32,729 nucleotides of DNA from Clostridium sp. K13 (GTDB lineage: Bacteria > Bacillota > Clostridia > Clostridiales > Clostridiaceae), in contig NZ_JAASHM010000038.1 in assembly GCF_019734195.1 (NCBI RefSeq), positions 1 to 32,729 of the forward strand. The letters run 5' to 3'. Position numbers and translations under genes: made by a program. Below are positions 8,403 to 15,948 of this stretch, piece by piece (the stretch's first letter is position 1; every line of letters starts with the position of its first letter). A model generated the notes under the pieces. The model saw only the letters and a program-made list of their open reading frames with translations, was not told the DNA's origin and searched no databases.

Positions 8403-8433
8403 TTGACATGGAGTTAACTTTAAGTAGTAAAAT
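8403..8433 (+). promoter_or_regulatory. MerR-type promoter/operator with 19-bp spacer
   Basis: TTGACA (8403-8408) and TAAAAT (8428-8433) are 19 bases apart. The long spacer contains the imperfect dyad tggagttaactttaa centred on gttaac. An over-long spacer filled by a GGAGTTAACT-type dyad is the hallmark of promoters activated by MerR-family regulators (NmlR/AdhR-like ones often control aldo/keto reductases). No merR gene is in the window. The alternative reading, TAGTAA as -10 with a 16-base spacer, cannot be excluded. Confidence 0.55.
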
Positions 8434-8574
8434 CATATATATATGGAATTAATGGGAATATTAAGTAAATAGGTTCTTGATGTTATTATTAGAATTAGGG
8501 TATGGAGTGAGCAGGTTATAGATTAAATATATTTAGTTCACTTTTATATAATTAATAATGGGGTGAAGTATAAA

Positions 8575-9696
8575 ATGAAACAAAAAAAATTAGGGTTTGG
8601 ACTTATGAGATTACCATTAAAGGAGGCTGACAATCAAGAAAGTATTGATATGGAAGCTTTAAACAAAATGGTTGATACTTTTATAGAAAGAGGATTCACA
8701 TACTTTGATACTGCATATATGTATCATTCTTTTAAAAGTGAAATTGCACTTAGAGAAGCATTAGTAAAACGTTATAAAAGAGATGCTTTTACAGTAGCAA
8801 CTAAAATGCCAACTATGTTTTTGAAAAAAGAAGAGGATATGGAAAGAATTTTTAATGAGCAGTTAGAGAAATGTGGAGTAGAGTATTTTGATTATTATTT
8901 ACTTCATAATCTTGGAGTTGAGCATTATGCTACAGCTAAGAGATTAAAATGTTTTGAGTTTATAAGTGAAAAAAAGGCTGAAGGAAAAGCAAAGAAAATT
9001 GGTTTTTCATTTCATTCAACAGCTGAAGTTTTAGATGAAATATTAACTGAACATCCAGAAGTTGATTTTGTTCAATTACAACTTAATTATATCGATTGGG
9101 AAGATGAAGGAATTCAATCTAGAAAATGTTATGAAGTAGCAAGAAAGCATAATAAGGATATTATTGTTATGGAGCCAGTTAAGGGTGGAACTTTAGCAAA
9201 GGTACCAGAAGAGGCTGAAAAATTATTTAAAGAATATAGTCCTAATATGTCAATTCCATCTTGGGCAATAAGATTTGTTGCTAGCTTAGATGGTGTAATT
9301 ATGGTATTAAGCGGAATGTCTAATATGGAGCAATTACTAGATAATACAGAATATATGAAAGAGTGTAGAGTTTATAGTAATGAGGAATATCATATAGTGA
9401 ATAAGGTTGTAGAAATTATTAATGAATCAATTTCAATTCCTTGTACAGCTTGTGAATATTGTGTTGATGGATGTCCTAAGAATATTCCTATTCCAAAGTA
9501 TTTTGCATTATTTAATGCAGAAAATCAGGATTTAAAGAAGGGCCTTTCAACTCAAAAGGTTTATTATGATAATTATGCTAAGCTTTTTGGAAAAGCATCA
9601 GATTGTATTGGATGTAAAAAATGTGAAAAGAGTTGTCCTCAACATATTGAAATAACTTCTAAATTAAAGGATGTTGCAAGAGTATTTGAAGGATAA
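8575..9696 (+). CDS. Aldo/keto reductase with C-terminal 2x[4Fe-4S] ferredoxin domain
   Basis: A 373-residue oxidoreductase: an AKR TIM barrel (about 1-280) fused to a ferredoxin-like domain. The AKR catalytic tetrad is intact as D45 and Y50 (FDTAYMY), K77 (VATKMP) and H111 (LLHNLG). The C-terminal part has two Cys clusters, [16 protein letters not shown] (from 290) and [16 protein letters not shown] (from about 344), suited to two [4Fe-4S] clusters. The substrate is unknown. The family is common in strict anaerobes and may pass electrons between ferredoxin or NAD(P)H and a carbonyl. A GTG at 8563 overlaps the ggggtga ribosome-binding site, so the ATG at 8575 is used. It lies under the MerR-like promoter and 48 bases upstream of larB without a terminator, probably one operon. 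Confidence 0.93.
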   Translation: MKQKKLGFGLMRLPLKEADNQESIDMEALNKMVDTFIERGFTYFDTAYMYHSFKSEIALREALVKRYKRDAFTVATKMPTMFLKKEEDMERIFNEQLEKCGVEYFDYYLLHNLGVEHYATAKRLKCFEFISEKKAEGKAKKIGFSFHSTAEVLDEILTEHPEVDFVQLQLNYIDWEDEGIQSRKCYEVARKHNKDIIVMEPVKGGTLAKVPEEAEKLFKEYSPNMSIPSWAIRFVASLDGVIMVLSGMSNMEQLLDNTEYMKECRVYSNEEYHIVNKVVEIINESISIPCTACEYCVDGCPKNIPIPKYFALFNAENQDLKKGLSTQKVYYDNYAKLFGKASDCIGCKKCEKSCPQHIEITSKLKDVARVFEG

Positions 9697-9744
9697 TTAT
9701 TTTTCATTGTAAATTTTATAGGATAAAACGTTATGGAGGGAATT

Positions 9745-10488
9745 ATGGAAGCACGTGAGATTTTAGAGAAGGTTAAAAATGGCGAAGTTTCTATAGAAGA
9801 AGCAGAAGGATATTTTAGAAGAAAGCCATTTGAGGAAATGGGTTATGCAAAGATTGATACTCATCGCAAGTTGAGATCTGGTTTTGCTGAAGTAATTTTT
9901 TGTAGTGGAAAAACTAATGAGCATTTATTTAAAATATTTGAGAGATTATATCAAGAGGATGGCGAGGTTTTTGGAACACGGGCTTCACAAGAACAATATG
10001 AATTTATTAAGAAAAGGTATCCTCAAGTAGAATATGATACTATTTCTCGTATTATAAAAATTGAAAAGAAGGACAAGAAGAGAGTAGGTAAGATTGCAGT
10101 ATGTACAGCAGGAACCGCTGATATATCTGTAGCTGAAGAGGCAGCGCAAACAGCTGAGTATTTTGGTACTAATGTAGAGAGAATTTATGATGTTGGAGTT
10201 AGTGGAATTCATAGATTATTTTCTAGATTAGATGTAATTCAAAGTGCAAATTGTGTAGTAGCTGTTGCTGGAATGGAAGGGGCTCTTGCTAGTGTACTTG
10301 GTGGACTTGTAGATAAGCCTGTTATTGCTGTGCCAACATCTGTTGGATATGGTGCTAATATGAATGGATTATCAGCTCTTTTAACTATGATCAATTCATG
10401 TGCAAATGGAATTTCAGTAGTTAATATTGATAATGGATATGGAGCTGGATATATTGCAACGCAGATTAACAGATTGGGGGTAAAATAG
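9745..10488 (+). CDS. larB: Nickel pincer cofactor biosynthesis protein LarB
   Basis: A 247-residue enzyme of the AIR-carboxylase-like family. LarB carboxylates and hydrolyses nicotinic acid adenine dinucleotide to pyridinium-3,5-biscarboxylate mononucleotide, the first step toward the nickel-pincer cofactor of lactate racemase. Evidence is the N-terminal helical segment (IDTHRKLRSGFAEVIFCSGK, GTRASQEQYEFIKKR) followed by a PurE-like domain with VCTAGTADISVAEEAA, GMEGALASVLGGLVDKP and VPTSVGYGANMNGL. An ATG at 9733 is possible, but ggaggg at 9735-9740 places the start at 9745. The stop overlaps the larC GTG by one base (TAGTG), so the two are translationally coupled. Confidence 0.93.
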   Translation: MEAREILEKVKNGEVSIEEAEGYFRRKPFEEMGYAKIDTHRKLRSGFAEVIFCSGKTNEHLFKIFERLYQEDGEVFGTRASQEQYEFIKKRYPQVEYDTISRIIKIEKKDKKRVGKIAVCTAGTADISVAEEAAQTAEYFGTNVERIYDVGVSGIHRLFSRLDVIQSANCVVAVAGMEGALASVLGGLVDKPVIAVPTSVGYGANMNGLSALLTMINSCANGISVVNIDNGYGAGYIATQINRLGVK

Positions 10489-11738
10489 TGAGTAGCAAAT
10501 TATATTTAGAGTGTTATTCTGGAATAAGTGGAGATATGATGGTAGCAGCTCTTTTAGATTTAGGAGCTGATAAAGAGGTTTTACAAAAAGCTTTAAAAAG
10601 TCTTAATGTAACAGGATTTGAAATAGAAATTAGTAGAGTTTTAAAAAGTGGTATTGATGCTTGTGATTTTAATGTAATACTTGATGCTAAGTATGAAAAT
10701 CATGATCATGATATTGAGTACTTACATGGTAATGATAAAGATGAGATGAATGTAACTCATAACCATTTAGTACACAAGGAGCATGAACACAGAGGTCTTA
10801 GTGAAATTATTGAAGTTATAAATAATGCAGAAATTACACAGCATGCAAAAGAAATTGCTATAGATATATTTATTATATTGGCAAAGGCAGAAGCAAAAGC
10901 TCATGGTGTGGATATTGAAAAAGTACATTTTCATGAAGTTGGTGCAGTTGATTCTATTGTAGATATTGTAGCAGTAGCAGTTTGTTTGGACAATCTTAAT
11001 ATTACAGAAGCAATAATTCCTGTTTTATATGAGGGTAGGGGATTTGTTAGATGTAAACATGGTGTTATTCCAATTCCAGTTCCTGCAGTTTCAAATATTG
11101 TAGCTGATAATGGATTAAGTTTACATTTAACAGATTCAGAGGGAGAGTTTGTTACACCAACAGGTGCAGCAATTGTTGCTTCTATAATTACTTCTAGTAA
11201 ATTACCAGAAAAATTTTCTGTTAAGAAGATTGGTATTGGTGCTGGAAAAAGAAATTATGAAAGACCTAGTATATTAAGGGCTATGTTAATTGAAGATAAT
11301 TCAATGGAAAGTGATTATATATATAAACTTGAAAGTAATATTGATGATTGTAGTGGAGAAGCTCTTGGTTTTGTAATGGAAAGGCTTTTTGAAGCTGGAG
11401 CCAGGGATGTTCATTATACTCCTGTTTATATGAAAAAAAATCGTCCTGCATATCAACTAAATGTAGTTTGTAAAGAAGAAGATATTTCAAAGCTAGAAGA
11501 AATTATATTTGAGGAAACTACTACTATTGGTATTAGAAGACAGCGTATGGAGAGAACTGTACTAAATAGAGAGTTAAAAAAGGTTAAAACATCCTTAGGA
11601 GAAGTAAAAGTTAAAATTTGTGAAGTGTCTTCAGGAAAAAGGTTTTATCCAGAGTATAGCAGTGTTATAGATATTTGCAAAAGTAGTGGTTTATCATATC
11701 AGGATGTGTATAATATTATAATAAGAGAAGTAAAATAA
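10488..11738 (+). CDS. larC: Nickel insertion protein LarC (full length, unsplit)
   Basis: A 416-residue protein that inserts nickel into pyridinium-3,5-bisthiocarboxylate mononucleotide in a CTP-dependent reaction, the last step of nickel-pincer cofactor synthesis. Seen directly: the N-terminal LYLECYSGISGDMMVAALLDLGAD signature, a His-rich linker (about residues 72-102, with many His and Asp/Glu) that probably gathers Ni(II), the HFHEVGAVDSIVDIV motif, and the C-terminal SNIDDCSGEALGFVMERL and RQRMERTVLNRE blocks of the LarC2 half. In Lactiplantibacillus plantarum larC is split and needs a ribosomal frameshift; here it is one open frame. It starts with GTG after ggggg. No larA or larE is in the window. 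A GC-rich terminator follows immediately. Confidence 0.95.
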   Translation: MSSKLYLECYSGISGDMMVAALLDLGADKEVLQKALKSLNVTGFEIEISRVLKSGIDACDFNVILDAKYENHDHDIEYLHGNDKDEMNVTHNHLVHKEHEHRGLSEIIEVINNAEITQHAKEIAIDIFIILAKAEAKAHGVDIEKVHFHEVGAVDSIVDIVAVAVCLDNLNITEAIIPVLYEGRGFVRCKHGVIPIPVPAVSNIVADNGLSLHLTDSEGEFVTPTGAAIVASIITSSKLPEKFSVKKIGIGAGKRNYERPSILRAMLIEDNSMESDYIYKLESNIDDCSGEALGFVMERLFEAGARDVHYTPVYMKKNRPAYQLNVVCKEEDISKLEEIIFEETTTIGIRRQRMERTVLNRELKKVKTSLGEVKVKICEVSSGKRFYPEYSSVIDICKSSGLSYQDVYNIIIREVK

Positions 11739-11743
11739 TGGGT

Positions 11744-11788
11744 TTGCCCTTGGGGTGCCTACAGGGCGCCCCAGGGGCAATTTTTTTT
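11744..11788 (+). terminator. GC-rich terminator between convergent larC and pfoR-like gene
   Basis: A 16-bp stem (11744-11759 with 11765-11780) with a five-base loop and T8 at 11781-11788. The arms are unusually GC-rich for this genome (ttgccc/gggcaa, ggggtgcc). The T tract lies on the larC side, and the pfoR-like stop codon lies inside it. Confidence 0.95.
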
Positions 11789-12854
11789 ATAAATCTAAAG
11801 CCATATCACCATGTTTAATCCATTCTTTCTTACGCATAAATTCAGAAATTATAAATGTAAGAAGAGCAGGAAGTACAAAGTGCATAACTATTATTTGTAA
11901 CATAACTATTTTTGATGAAGCTGTTTGAGTCATTGTTTGGTATGCCATAATTTGTCCAACAAATCCTGCAGAGCCCATACCAGATCCAGTTGCATTATTA
12001 GTCATCTTTAAAAATGTTGAAGAAATAGGTCCTAATATTGCACTAGAGATAATTGCAGGTAACCATATTACTGGTTTTTTTATTATATTTGGTATTTGAA
12101 GCATTGAAGTACCAACACCTTGTGCTAAAAGACCACCAAATTTATTTTCTCTATAGCTTGCTACTGCAAATCCAACCATTTGACAACAACAACCAACTAC
12201 AGCAGCACCAGCAGTTATTCCATCAAGATTTAATATAACTCCTATAGCAGCAGAACTAATAGGTAAAGTTAGTAATATACCCATAATTACTGAAACAAGC
12301 ATACCCATAATAAAAGGTTGTTGTTCCATAGCAAACATAATTATTGTTCCAAGCCATGTCATGAATTGTGATATTGGAGGGCTAAGTAGTAACCCTACTG
12401 AAGATCCAGCTGCAATAGTAACAAGTGGAGTAAGTATTATATCTATTTTTGTTTTTCCTGCAATAAGATGTCCAATTTCAATTCCAACTAAAGCTGCAAT
12501 AAAAGCACCTAAAGGTTCACCAGGACCAGCAAGTGTAATAACTCCTGTATCACTCATAATACTTCCTGCAAGTATTTTAGTAGCAAAACCACCAACCATA
12601 CCAGATACAGCTGCTGAAACTACTACAAGTGGAGTTTCTTTAAACTTATAAGCTACACCAACACCTATTCCAGCACAAGTAGCGGCTGCAGCAAGTTTTC
12701 CTATAAGGAATATTGTAGTTCCTATATTTCCATCTATAAGATTTCCTATTTGTTGAAGAATAGTACCTATTATTAAGGTTGAAAATAGACCTAAAGCCAT
12801 ACCACTTAATCCATCAATAAATATATGATTTAAGTATTGTTTTAATTTTTTCAT
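11787..12854 (-). CDS. pfoR: PfoR-family (PTS EIIC-like) membrane protein
   Basis: A 355-residue, strongly hydrophobic protein with some eight to ten membrane segments, matching the EIIC-like family that includes C. perfringens PfoR, historically called a putative perfringolysin regulator. Visible features are KLAAAATCAGIGVGVAYKFKETPLVVVSAAVSGMVGG, LAGPGEPLGAFIAALVGIEIGH and NLDGITAGAAVVGCCCQMVGFAVAS, with small-residue-rich helices as in PTS permease IIC domains. No EIIA/EIIB partner is nearby, so it may be a stand-alone transporter rather than a phosphotransferase. No cytolysin gene adjoins it. The start is supported by aaaggggg about 12 bases upstream. The leader carries a 20-bp palindrome and a promoter mirrored with that of the divergent radical-SAM gene. 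Confidence 0.85.
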   Translation of the reverse strand: MKKLKQYLNHIFIDGLSGMALGLFSTLIIGTILQQIGNLIDGNIGTTIFLIGKLAAAATCAGIGVGVAYKFKETPLVVVSAAVSGMVGGFATKILAGSIMSDTGVITLAGPGEPLGAFIAALVGIEIGHLIAGKTKIDIILTPLVTIAAGSSVGLLLSPPISQFMTWLGTIIMFAMEQQPFIMGMLVSVIMGILLTLPISSAAIGVILNLDGITAGAAVVGCCCQMVGFAVASYRENKFGGLLAQGVGTSMLQIPNIIKKPVIWLPAIISSAILGPISSTFLKMTNNATGSGMGSAGFVGQIMAYQTMTQTASSKIVMLQIIVMHFVLPALLTFIISEFMRKKEWIKHGDMALDL

Positions 12855-12879
12855 ATTAATTAGTCCCCCTTTGAAGCTG

Positions 12880-12899
12880 ACAAGTGTATATACACTTGT
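12880..12899. promoter_or_regulatory. Perfect 20-bp palindrome in the pfoR-like leader, probable operator
   Basis: acaagtgtatatacacttgt is a perfect inverted repeat, 26-45 bases upstream of the pfoR-like ATG and just downstream of its predicted -10. That position suits a repressor operator. As RNA it could also fold into a hairpin before the start codon. Confidence 0.55.
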
Positions 12900-12911
12900 A
12901 ATACCAAAATT

Positions 12912-12941
12912 AGTTTAGCATAACTTTACCTGCCAGGTCAA
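12912..12941 (-). promoter_or_regulatory. Predicted promoter of the pfoR-like gene
   Basis: On the minus strand TTGACC (12941-12936) and TAAACT (12917-12912) are 18 bases apart. The -35 lies in the left arm of the inverted repeat at 12921-12975. Confidence 0.45.
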
Positions 12942-12975
12942 TCCATATATTAGATTGACCTCATAGGTAAAGTTA
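12921..12975. repeat. Long inverted repeat carrying mirrored -35 boxes
   Basis: taactttacct (12921-12931) and aggtaaagtta (12965-12975) form the outer arms; aggtcaatc (12935-12943) and gattgacct (12953-12961) form the inner arms. Each inner arm is a TTGACC -35 box for one of two divergent promoters. It may also bind a shared dimeric regulator. Confidence 0.65.
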
Positions 12976-12983
12976 AATATTAT
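12955..12983 (+). promoter_or_regulatory. Predicted promoter of the preQ1 riboswitch/queL transcript
   Basis: TTGACC (12955-12960) and TATTAT (12978-12983) are 17 bases apart. Transcription would begin near 12990 and give a leader of about 245 bases holding the riboswitch and a terminator. Confidence 0.6.
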
Positions 12984-13046
12984 TGCAAAAAATAGAAAAT
13001 AAATATATAATATGAAAGAAATTTATAAAATCTAGTAGGATTACTA

Positions 13047-13086
13047 GGAGAGGTTCGTATGACCATCCCTCTATAAAAAACTAGGC
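13047..13086 (+). promoter_or_regulatory. preQ1 class I riboswitch
   Basis: The sequence gagaggttcgtatgacc... runs into ccctctataaaaaactagg, matching the preQ1-I consensus: a 5-bp P1 helix agagg (13049-13053) with cctct (13068-13072), a GGTTC-type loop start, and the hallmark A-rich tail ATAAAAAACTA-G that folds into the minor groove of P1 to make the H-type pseudoknot. It senses 7-aminomethyl-7-deazaguanine, the queuosine precursor. A small hairpin, ctagta/tactag (13032-13047), directly precedes it. The downstream hairpin at 13147-13171 is the likely expression platform. Confidence 0.9.
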
Positions 13087-13146
13087 TTATTTATAGAATA
13101 ATTTTATTATTTTCATAAATTAATAAGAGTATGTTTTGATTATAGG

Positions 13147-13182
13147 ACCTCTAAGTTTATAGCTTAGAGGTTTATTTATTTT
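13147..13182 (+). terminator. Terminator of the preQ1 riboswitch expression platform
   Basis: acctctaag (13147-13155) pairs perfectly with cttagaggt (13163-13171), followed by a T-rich tail. The 5' arm acctct (13147-13152) is also fully complementary to aggagagg's AGAGGT (13049-13054) in the aptamer P1. The two pairings are therefore mutually exclusive, as expected for a ligand-induced OFF switch. Confidence 0.75.
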
Positions 13183-13235
13183 GGAAGTCAGAAGGGCACT
13201 TTCCTACCATTACTAAATAAGAGTAGGAGATAAAA

Positions 13236-13925
13236 ATGGACAGATATAATAAAATTACAAATAAGAATAATAGAGAAATTGTTCTATTAAGATCATTCCC
13301 ATGTATTTGGGGGAAATGTAGTTTTTGTGATTACATAGATGATAATGGAAGAGATGAAGATGAATTAAATAAGTTAAATAAGGAAGTTTTAGATAATGTA
13401 ACTGGTGAATTTGGAGTTCTAGAAGTAATTAATTCAGGTAGTTGTTTTGAAATTCCTAAGGAAACTATGAATTATATAAAGAAAATAGTTGATGATAAAA
13501 AAATCAAATTATTATTTTTTGAAAGTCATTGGTGTTATAGAAATAGGCTAGATGAAATTAGAAACTTTTTTAATGTGCCTATAATATTTAAAATTGGTAT
13601 TGAAACCTTTGATTATGATTTTAGAAATAATTTTCTAAATAAGAATGCTAAATTTAAAGAGGCAGAAGAAGTTGCAAAGAGCTTTCAATCTGTATGCTTA
13701 ATGGTTGGAATAAAAGGACAAACAAAGGAAATGATTAAAAGGGATATAAAAATTCTTTTAGAAAACTTTAAGTATGGAACTATTAATGTTTTTGTTAACA
13801 ATACTACCTCAATTAAAAGGGATGAGGAATTAGTTCAGTGGTTTAGAAAAGAATATAAGTATTTAGATGAACATCCAACAATTGAGGTATTATACCATAA
13901 TACTGATTTTGGAGTAGGTGATTAA
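13236..13925 (+). CDS. queL: Radical-SAM protein, probable queuine lyase QueL
   Basis: A short (229-residue) radical-SAM protein with a non-standard cluster motif, C23-x4-C28-x2-C31 (FPCIWGKCSFCDY), instead of CX3CX2C. Other conserved-looking blocks are REIVLLRSFPC, VINSGSCFEIP (a glycine-serine motif after beta2), LLFFESHWCYRNR and FKIGIETFDYDFRNNF. It follows a preQ1-I riboswitch, which ties it to 7-deazaguanine metabolism. The best match in known biology is QueL of gut clostridia, a radical-SAM lyase that turns salvaged queuine back into preQ1. The assignment rests on size, motif and riboswitch, not on a database search; a different queuosine-related radical-SAM role is possible. The start is supported by taggaga seven bases upstream. 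No QueK nucleosidase or ECF queuine transporter is adjacent. Confidence 0.7.
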   Translation: MDRYNKITNKNNREIVLLRSFPCIWGKCSFCDYIDDNGRDEDELNKLNKEVLDNVTGEFGVLEVINSGSCFEIPKETMNYIKKIVDDKKIKLLFFESHWCYRNRLDEIRNFFNVPIIFKIGIETFDYDFRNNFLNKNAKFKEAEEVAKSFQSVCLMVGIKGQTKEMIKRDIKILLENFKYGTINVFVNNTTSIKRDEELVQWFRKEYKYLDEHPTIEVLYHNTDFGVGD

Positions 13926-14017
13926 TTGCTAAGGAGAATATAGAGATAAGATTGTTAATATTAGTGATATAAAGTGTTCTAAGTATTTTTTTTAATATGT
14001 ATGATAATAAAGTTTAT

Positions 14018-14056
14018 ATCTGCCTTATAGGTTATATCCTAGAAGGCAGATTTTTA
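14018..14056 (+). terminator. Terminator after the radical-SAM gene
   Basis: atctgcctt (14018-14026) pairs with aaggcagat (14043-14051), followed by T5 and further AT-rich sequence. Confidence 0.8.
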
Positions 14057-14119
14057 TTGAATAAAAAGTATTACTTAGCTGTAGAATTATATTAGGAATG
14101 ATATATTTGGAGGAAATAT

Positions 14120-14731
14120 ATGTCGTCAGATATTCAAGAGGTAAGTAAATTAAAAGAGGTTTTGTGTAGGAAGAAAGTTTCAATAATAAAAAAGAAATAC
14201 TATAAAACTGAAAAAAAAGTTTGCAAAAATATATTAAAAAATAATGAGTGGGATGATGAATTCTTACTTAAAAGTAGCTTTGTAGAGTTTAGAAAGAGAT
14301 ATTTTAATAATCTTTATAATGTTATTAATAATATAGTAAACTCTTCAATTGGAAGTATAGAAGGTGAAATGAAAGGTTATATTGCTGAAAGAGAAAGATG
14401 TAAAACATTCGAAGTTATATCTTTAATAAGGAGTATTCTAGATAGAAATAATATAATATGGGCATTGCATAAGGAGTATATAGAATGTAGAAAATGTGGA
14501 GAATGCCCAGATGTTATTACACTTGTTATTGGGCAACAGCATCAAAGTATGGCATTAAATATTTTTAATATGTTAGGGAGTAGAGAAAATGGTCAAATTT
14601 TTGTAATAAACAATGTAAGAGTAAGAGTAGCATTTAATTTTACCCTAGATAATAAGATTTGTAATCTAACAAATAATAATATTAGATATTGTATATTAGA
14701 AAGTGAATCATTACCAATATTAACTCCTTAA
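14120..14731 (+). CDS. Hypothetical protein with a CxxCxxC motif
   Basis: A 203-residue soluble protein that I do not recognise. The first 75 residues are basic and helical (KLKEVLCRKKVSIIKKKYYKTEKK). The middle carries ECRKCGECPD with C123, C126 and C129, a compact three-Cys motif that could bind a metal or cluster if another residue helps. The C-terminal half looks beta-rich (GQIFVINNVRVRVAFNFTLDN). There is no signal peptide or membrane segment. The ATG has ggagg six bases upstream and a terminator follows at 14738-14813, so it is a genuine single-gene unit. It is bounded by terminators on both sides and so gains nothing from gene context. Confidence 0.7.
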   Translation: MSSDIQEVSKLKEVLCRKKVSIIKKKYYKTEKKVCKNILKNNEWDDEFLLKSSFVEFRKRYFNNLYNVINNIVNSSIGSIEGEMKGYIAERERCKTFEVISLIRSILDRNNIIWALHKEYIECRKCGECPDVITLVIGQQHQSMALNIFNMLGSRENGQIFVINNVRVRVAFNFTLDNKICNLTNNNIRYCILESESLPILTP

Positions 14732-14737
14732 TATTAG

Positions 14738-14813
14738 TTACCTCTAGTTTAAACTAAAATATACATATAAAGTTATGGGCTATATTTAACTTAAATTAGA
14801 GGTAAGATTTTTT
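14738..14813 (+). terminator. Terminator with a long loop after the CxxCxxC protein
   Basis: A 15-bp stem, ttacctctagtttaa (14738-14752) with ttaaattagaggtaa (14791-14805), one G-U pair and a 38-base AT-rich loop, is followed by T6 at 14808-14813. Confidence 0.75.
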
Positions 14814-14959
14814 GATTTATAATATTTCATTGTGATATATTAATTTATATATTAAAAATATGAAAAATAAATTAGTAGTAGGTGATAATAAAAAAATATA
14901 TATTCAGATAATTAAGGATGAAATTCACAAATGAAAAACTAAGGTTAGAGGATAGAAAA

Positions 14960-15757
14960 ATGGAATTAAATGAAATTATATTATTTGCACTTATAATTAT
15001 GTGTACATATTTCATTGAAGGATTAATAGGATTTGGTGGAACTATTATGGCATTACCTTTAGCATCTATGGTTATAGGGTTAAAGCTTACAGTTCCAGTA
15101 ATGACAGTTGTAGTATTAATAGCTTCAATAATAATTGCAGTTAGGGATTATAAATATATTGATATAAGGAAATTTGCTAAAATATCTCTATTAATGGTTT
15201 TAGGATTACCAATAGGAATGTGGTTATTTAAGTTTTTACCTGAAAGATCATTAAAAATATTATTAGGGATATTTATGATTGGTGTTGCTATTAAAGGCTT
15301 ATATGATGTATTTATTAAGGTAAAAAAGGAACCTAAGTTAGTTTATGAAGAAGAATTTGCAGTGGATTCTGAAAGTGAAAGTTTAGAATGTAAAACATCT
15401 AAGGGAATGAGGATATTAGAAGATATCATTTTATTTATAGGTGGAATAATTCATGGTGCATTCACTTGTGGAGGGCCATTTGTTGTAGTATATGCAACTA
15501 AGAATATAAAGAATAAGTCAAGCTTTAGAGCTACTTTATGTGCATTATGGGCAACTTTAAACATAATAATGTTAACTATAAATATATTCAATGGTGAGAT
15601 AAATTTTCAGATAATAAAAATTTCTGCTATAACTATGATATTTGTATTTATAGCAATAGTAGTAAGTAACATAGTTCATAAAAAAATTAATGGTGATATA
15701 TTCACTAAATTTGTTTATATAGCACTATTTATATCAGGTATTTTAATGATGGTATAA
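14960..15757 (+). CDS. TauE/SafE family sulfite exporter-like permease
   Basis: A 265-residue polytopic membrane protein of the TauE/SafE (DUF81) family, which exports or imports small organo-sulfur and related anions. The substrate here is unknown. The family's two inverted signature repeats are visible: FIEGLIGFGGTIMALPLASMVIGL near the N-terminus and GGIIHGAFTCGGPFVVVYATKNIKNKSSFRATL in the second half. About eight hydrophobic segments are seen, with a charged loop at about 135-160 (KKEPKLVYEEEFAVDSESES). An ATG at 14918 abuts an aagg with no spacing. The ATG at 14960 has agagga seven bases upstream and begins directly with the first helix, so I use it. A terminator follows. Confidence 0.9.
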   Translation: MELNEIILFALIIMCTYFIEGLIGFGGTIMALPLASMVIGLKLTVPVMTVVVLIASIIIAVRDYKYIDIRKFAKISLLMVLGLPIGMWLFKFLPERSLKILLGIFMIGVAIKGLYDVFIKVKKEPKLVYEEEFAVDSESESLECKTSKGMRILEDIILFIGGIIHGAFTCGGPFVVVYATKNIKNKSSFRATLCALWATLNIIMLTINIFNGEINFQIIKISAITMIFVFIAIVVSNIVHKKINGDIFTKFVYIALFISGILMMV

Positions 15758-15769
15758 TAGATTAATAAT

Positions 15770-15820
15770 ATGTCTTAGAGGTAATTTTTTGAAATAAATT
15801 ATAATCTAAGACATTTTTTG
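15770..15820 (+). terminator. Terminator after the TauE-type permease
   Basis: atgtcttaga (15770-15779) pairs with tctaagacat (15805-15814), followed by T6. Confidence 0.85.
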
Positions 15821-15888
15821 TGAAAAATTATAAAAAAATAAAAAATTCAGAAAATTTTAAAAAAATATATGGAAAAATAGAAAAGATA

Positions 15889-15897
15889 TGATATAAT
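15889..15897 (+). promoter_or_regulatory. Extended -10 promoter of the 39-residue peptide gene
   Basis: TGATATAAT gives a TGn extended -10 with a perfect TATAAT hexamer. No good -35 lies 17 bases upstream, which is tolerable for extended -10 promoters. It is 52 bases before the small ATG. Confidence 0.55.
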
Positions 15898-15948
15898 AAA
15901 TACATAACAAGAGAACGTATACAAAGTATACAAATGGGAGGATTTAAT

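Noticed and set aside
12053..12651. Plus-strand open frames opposite the pfoR-like gene
   Set aside because: Compositional mirror frames of a membrane-protein gene with low-complexity Gln/Leu and Ile/Pro/Ala content and no ribosome-binding sites.
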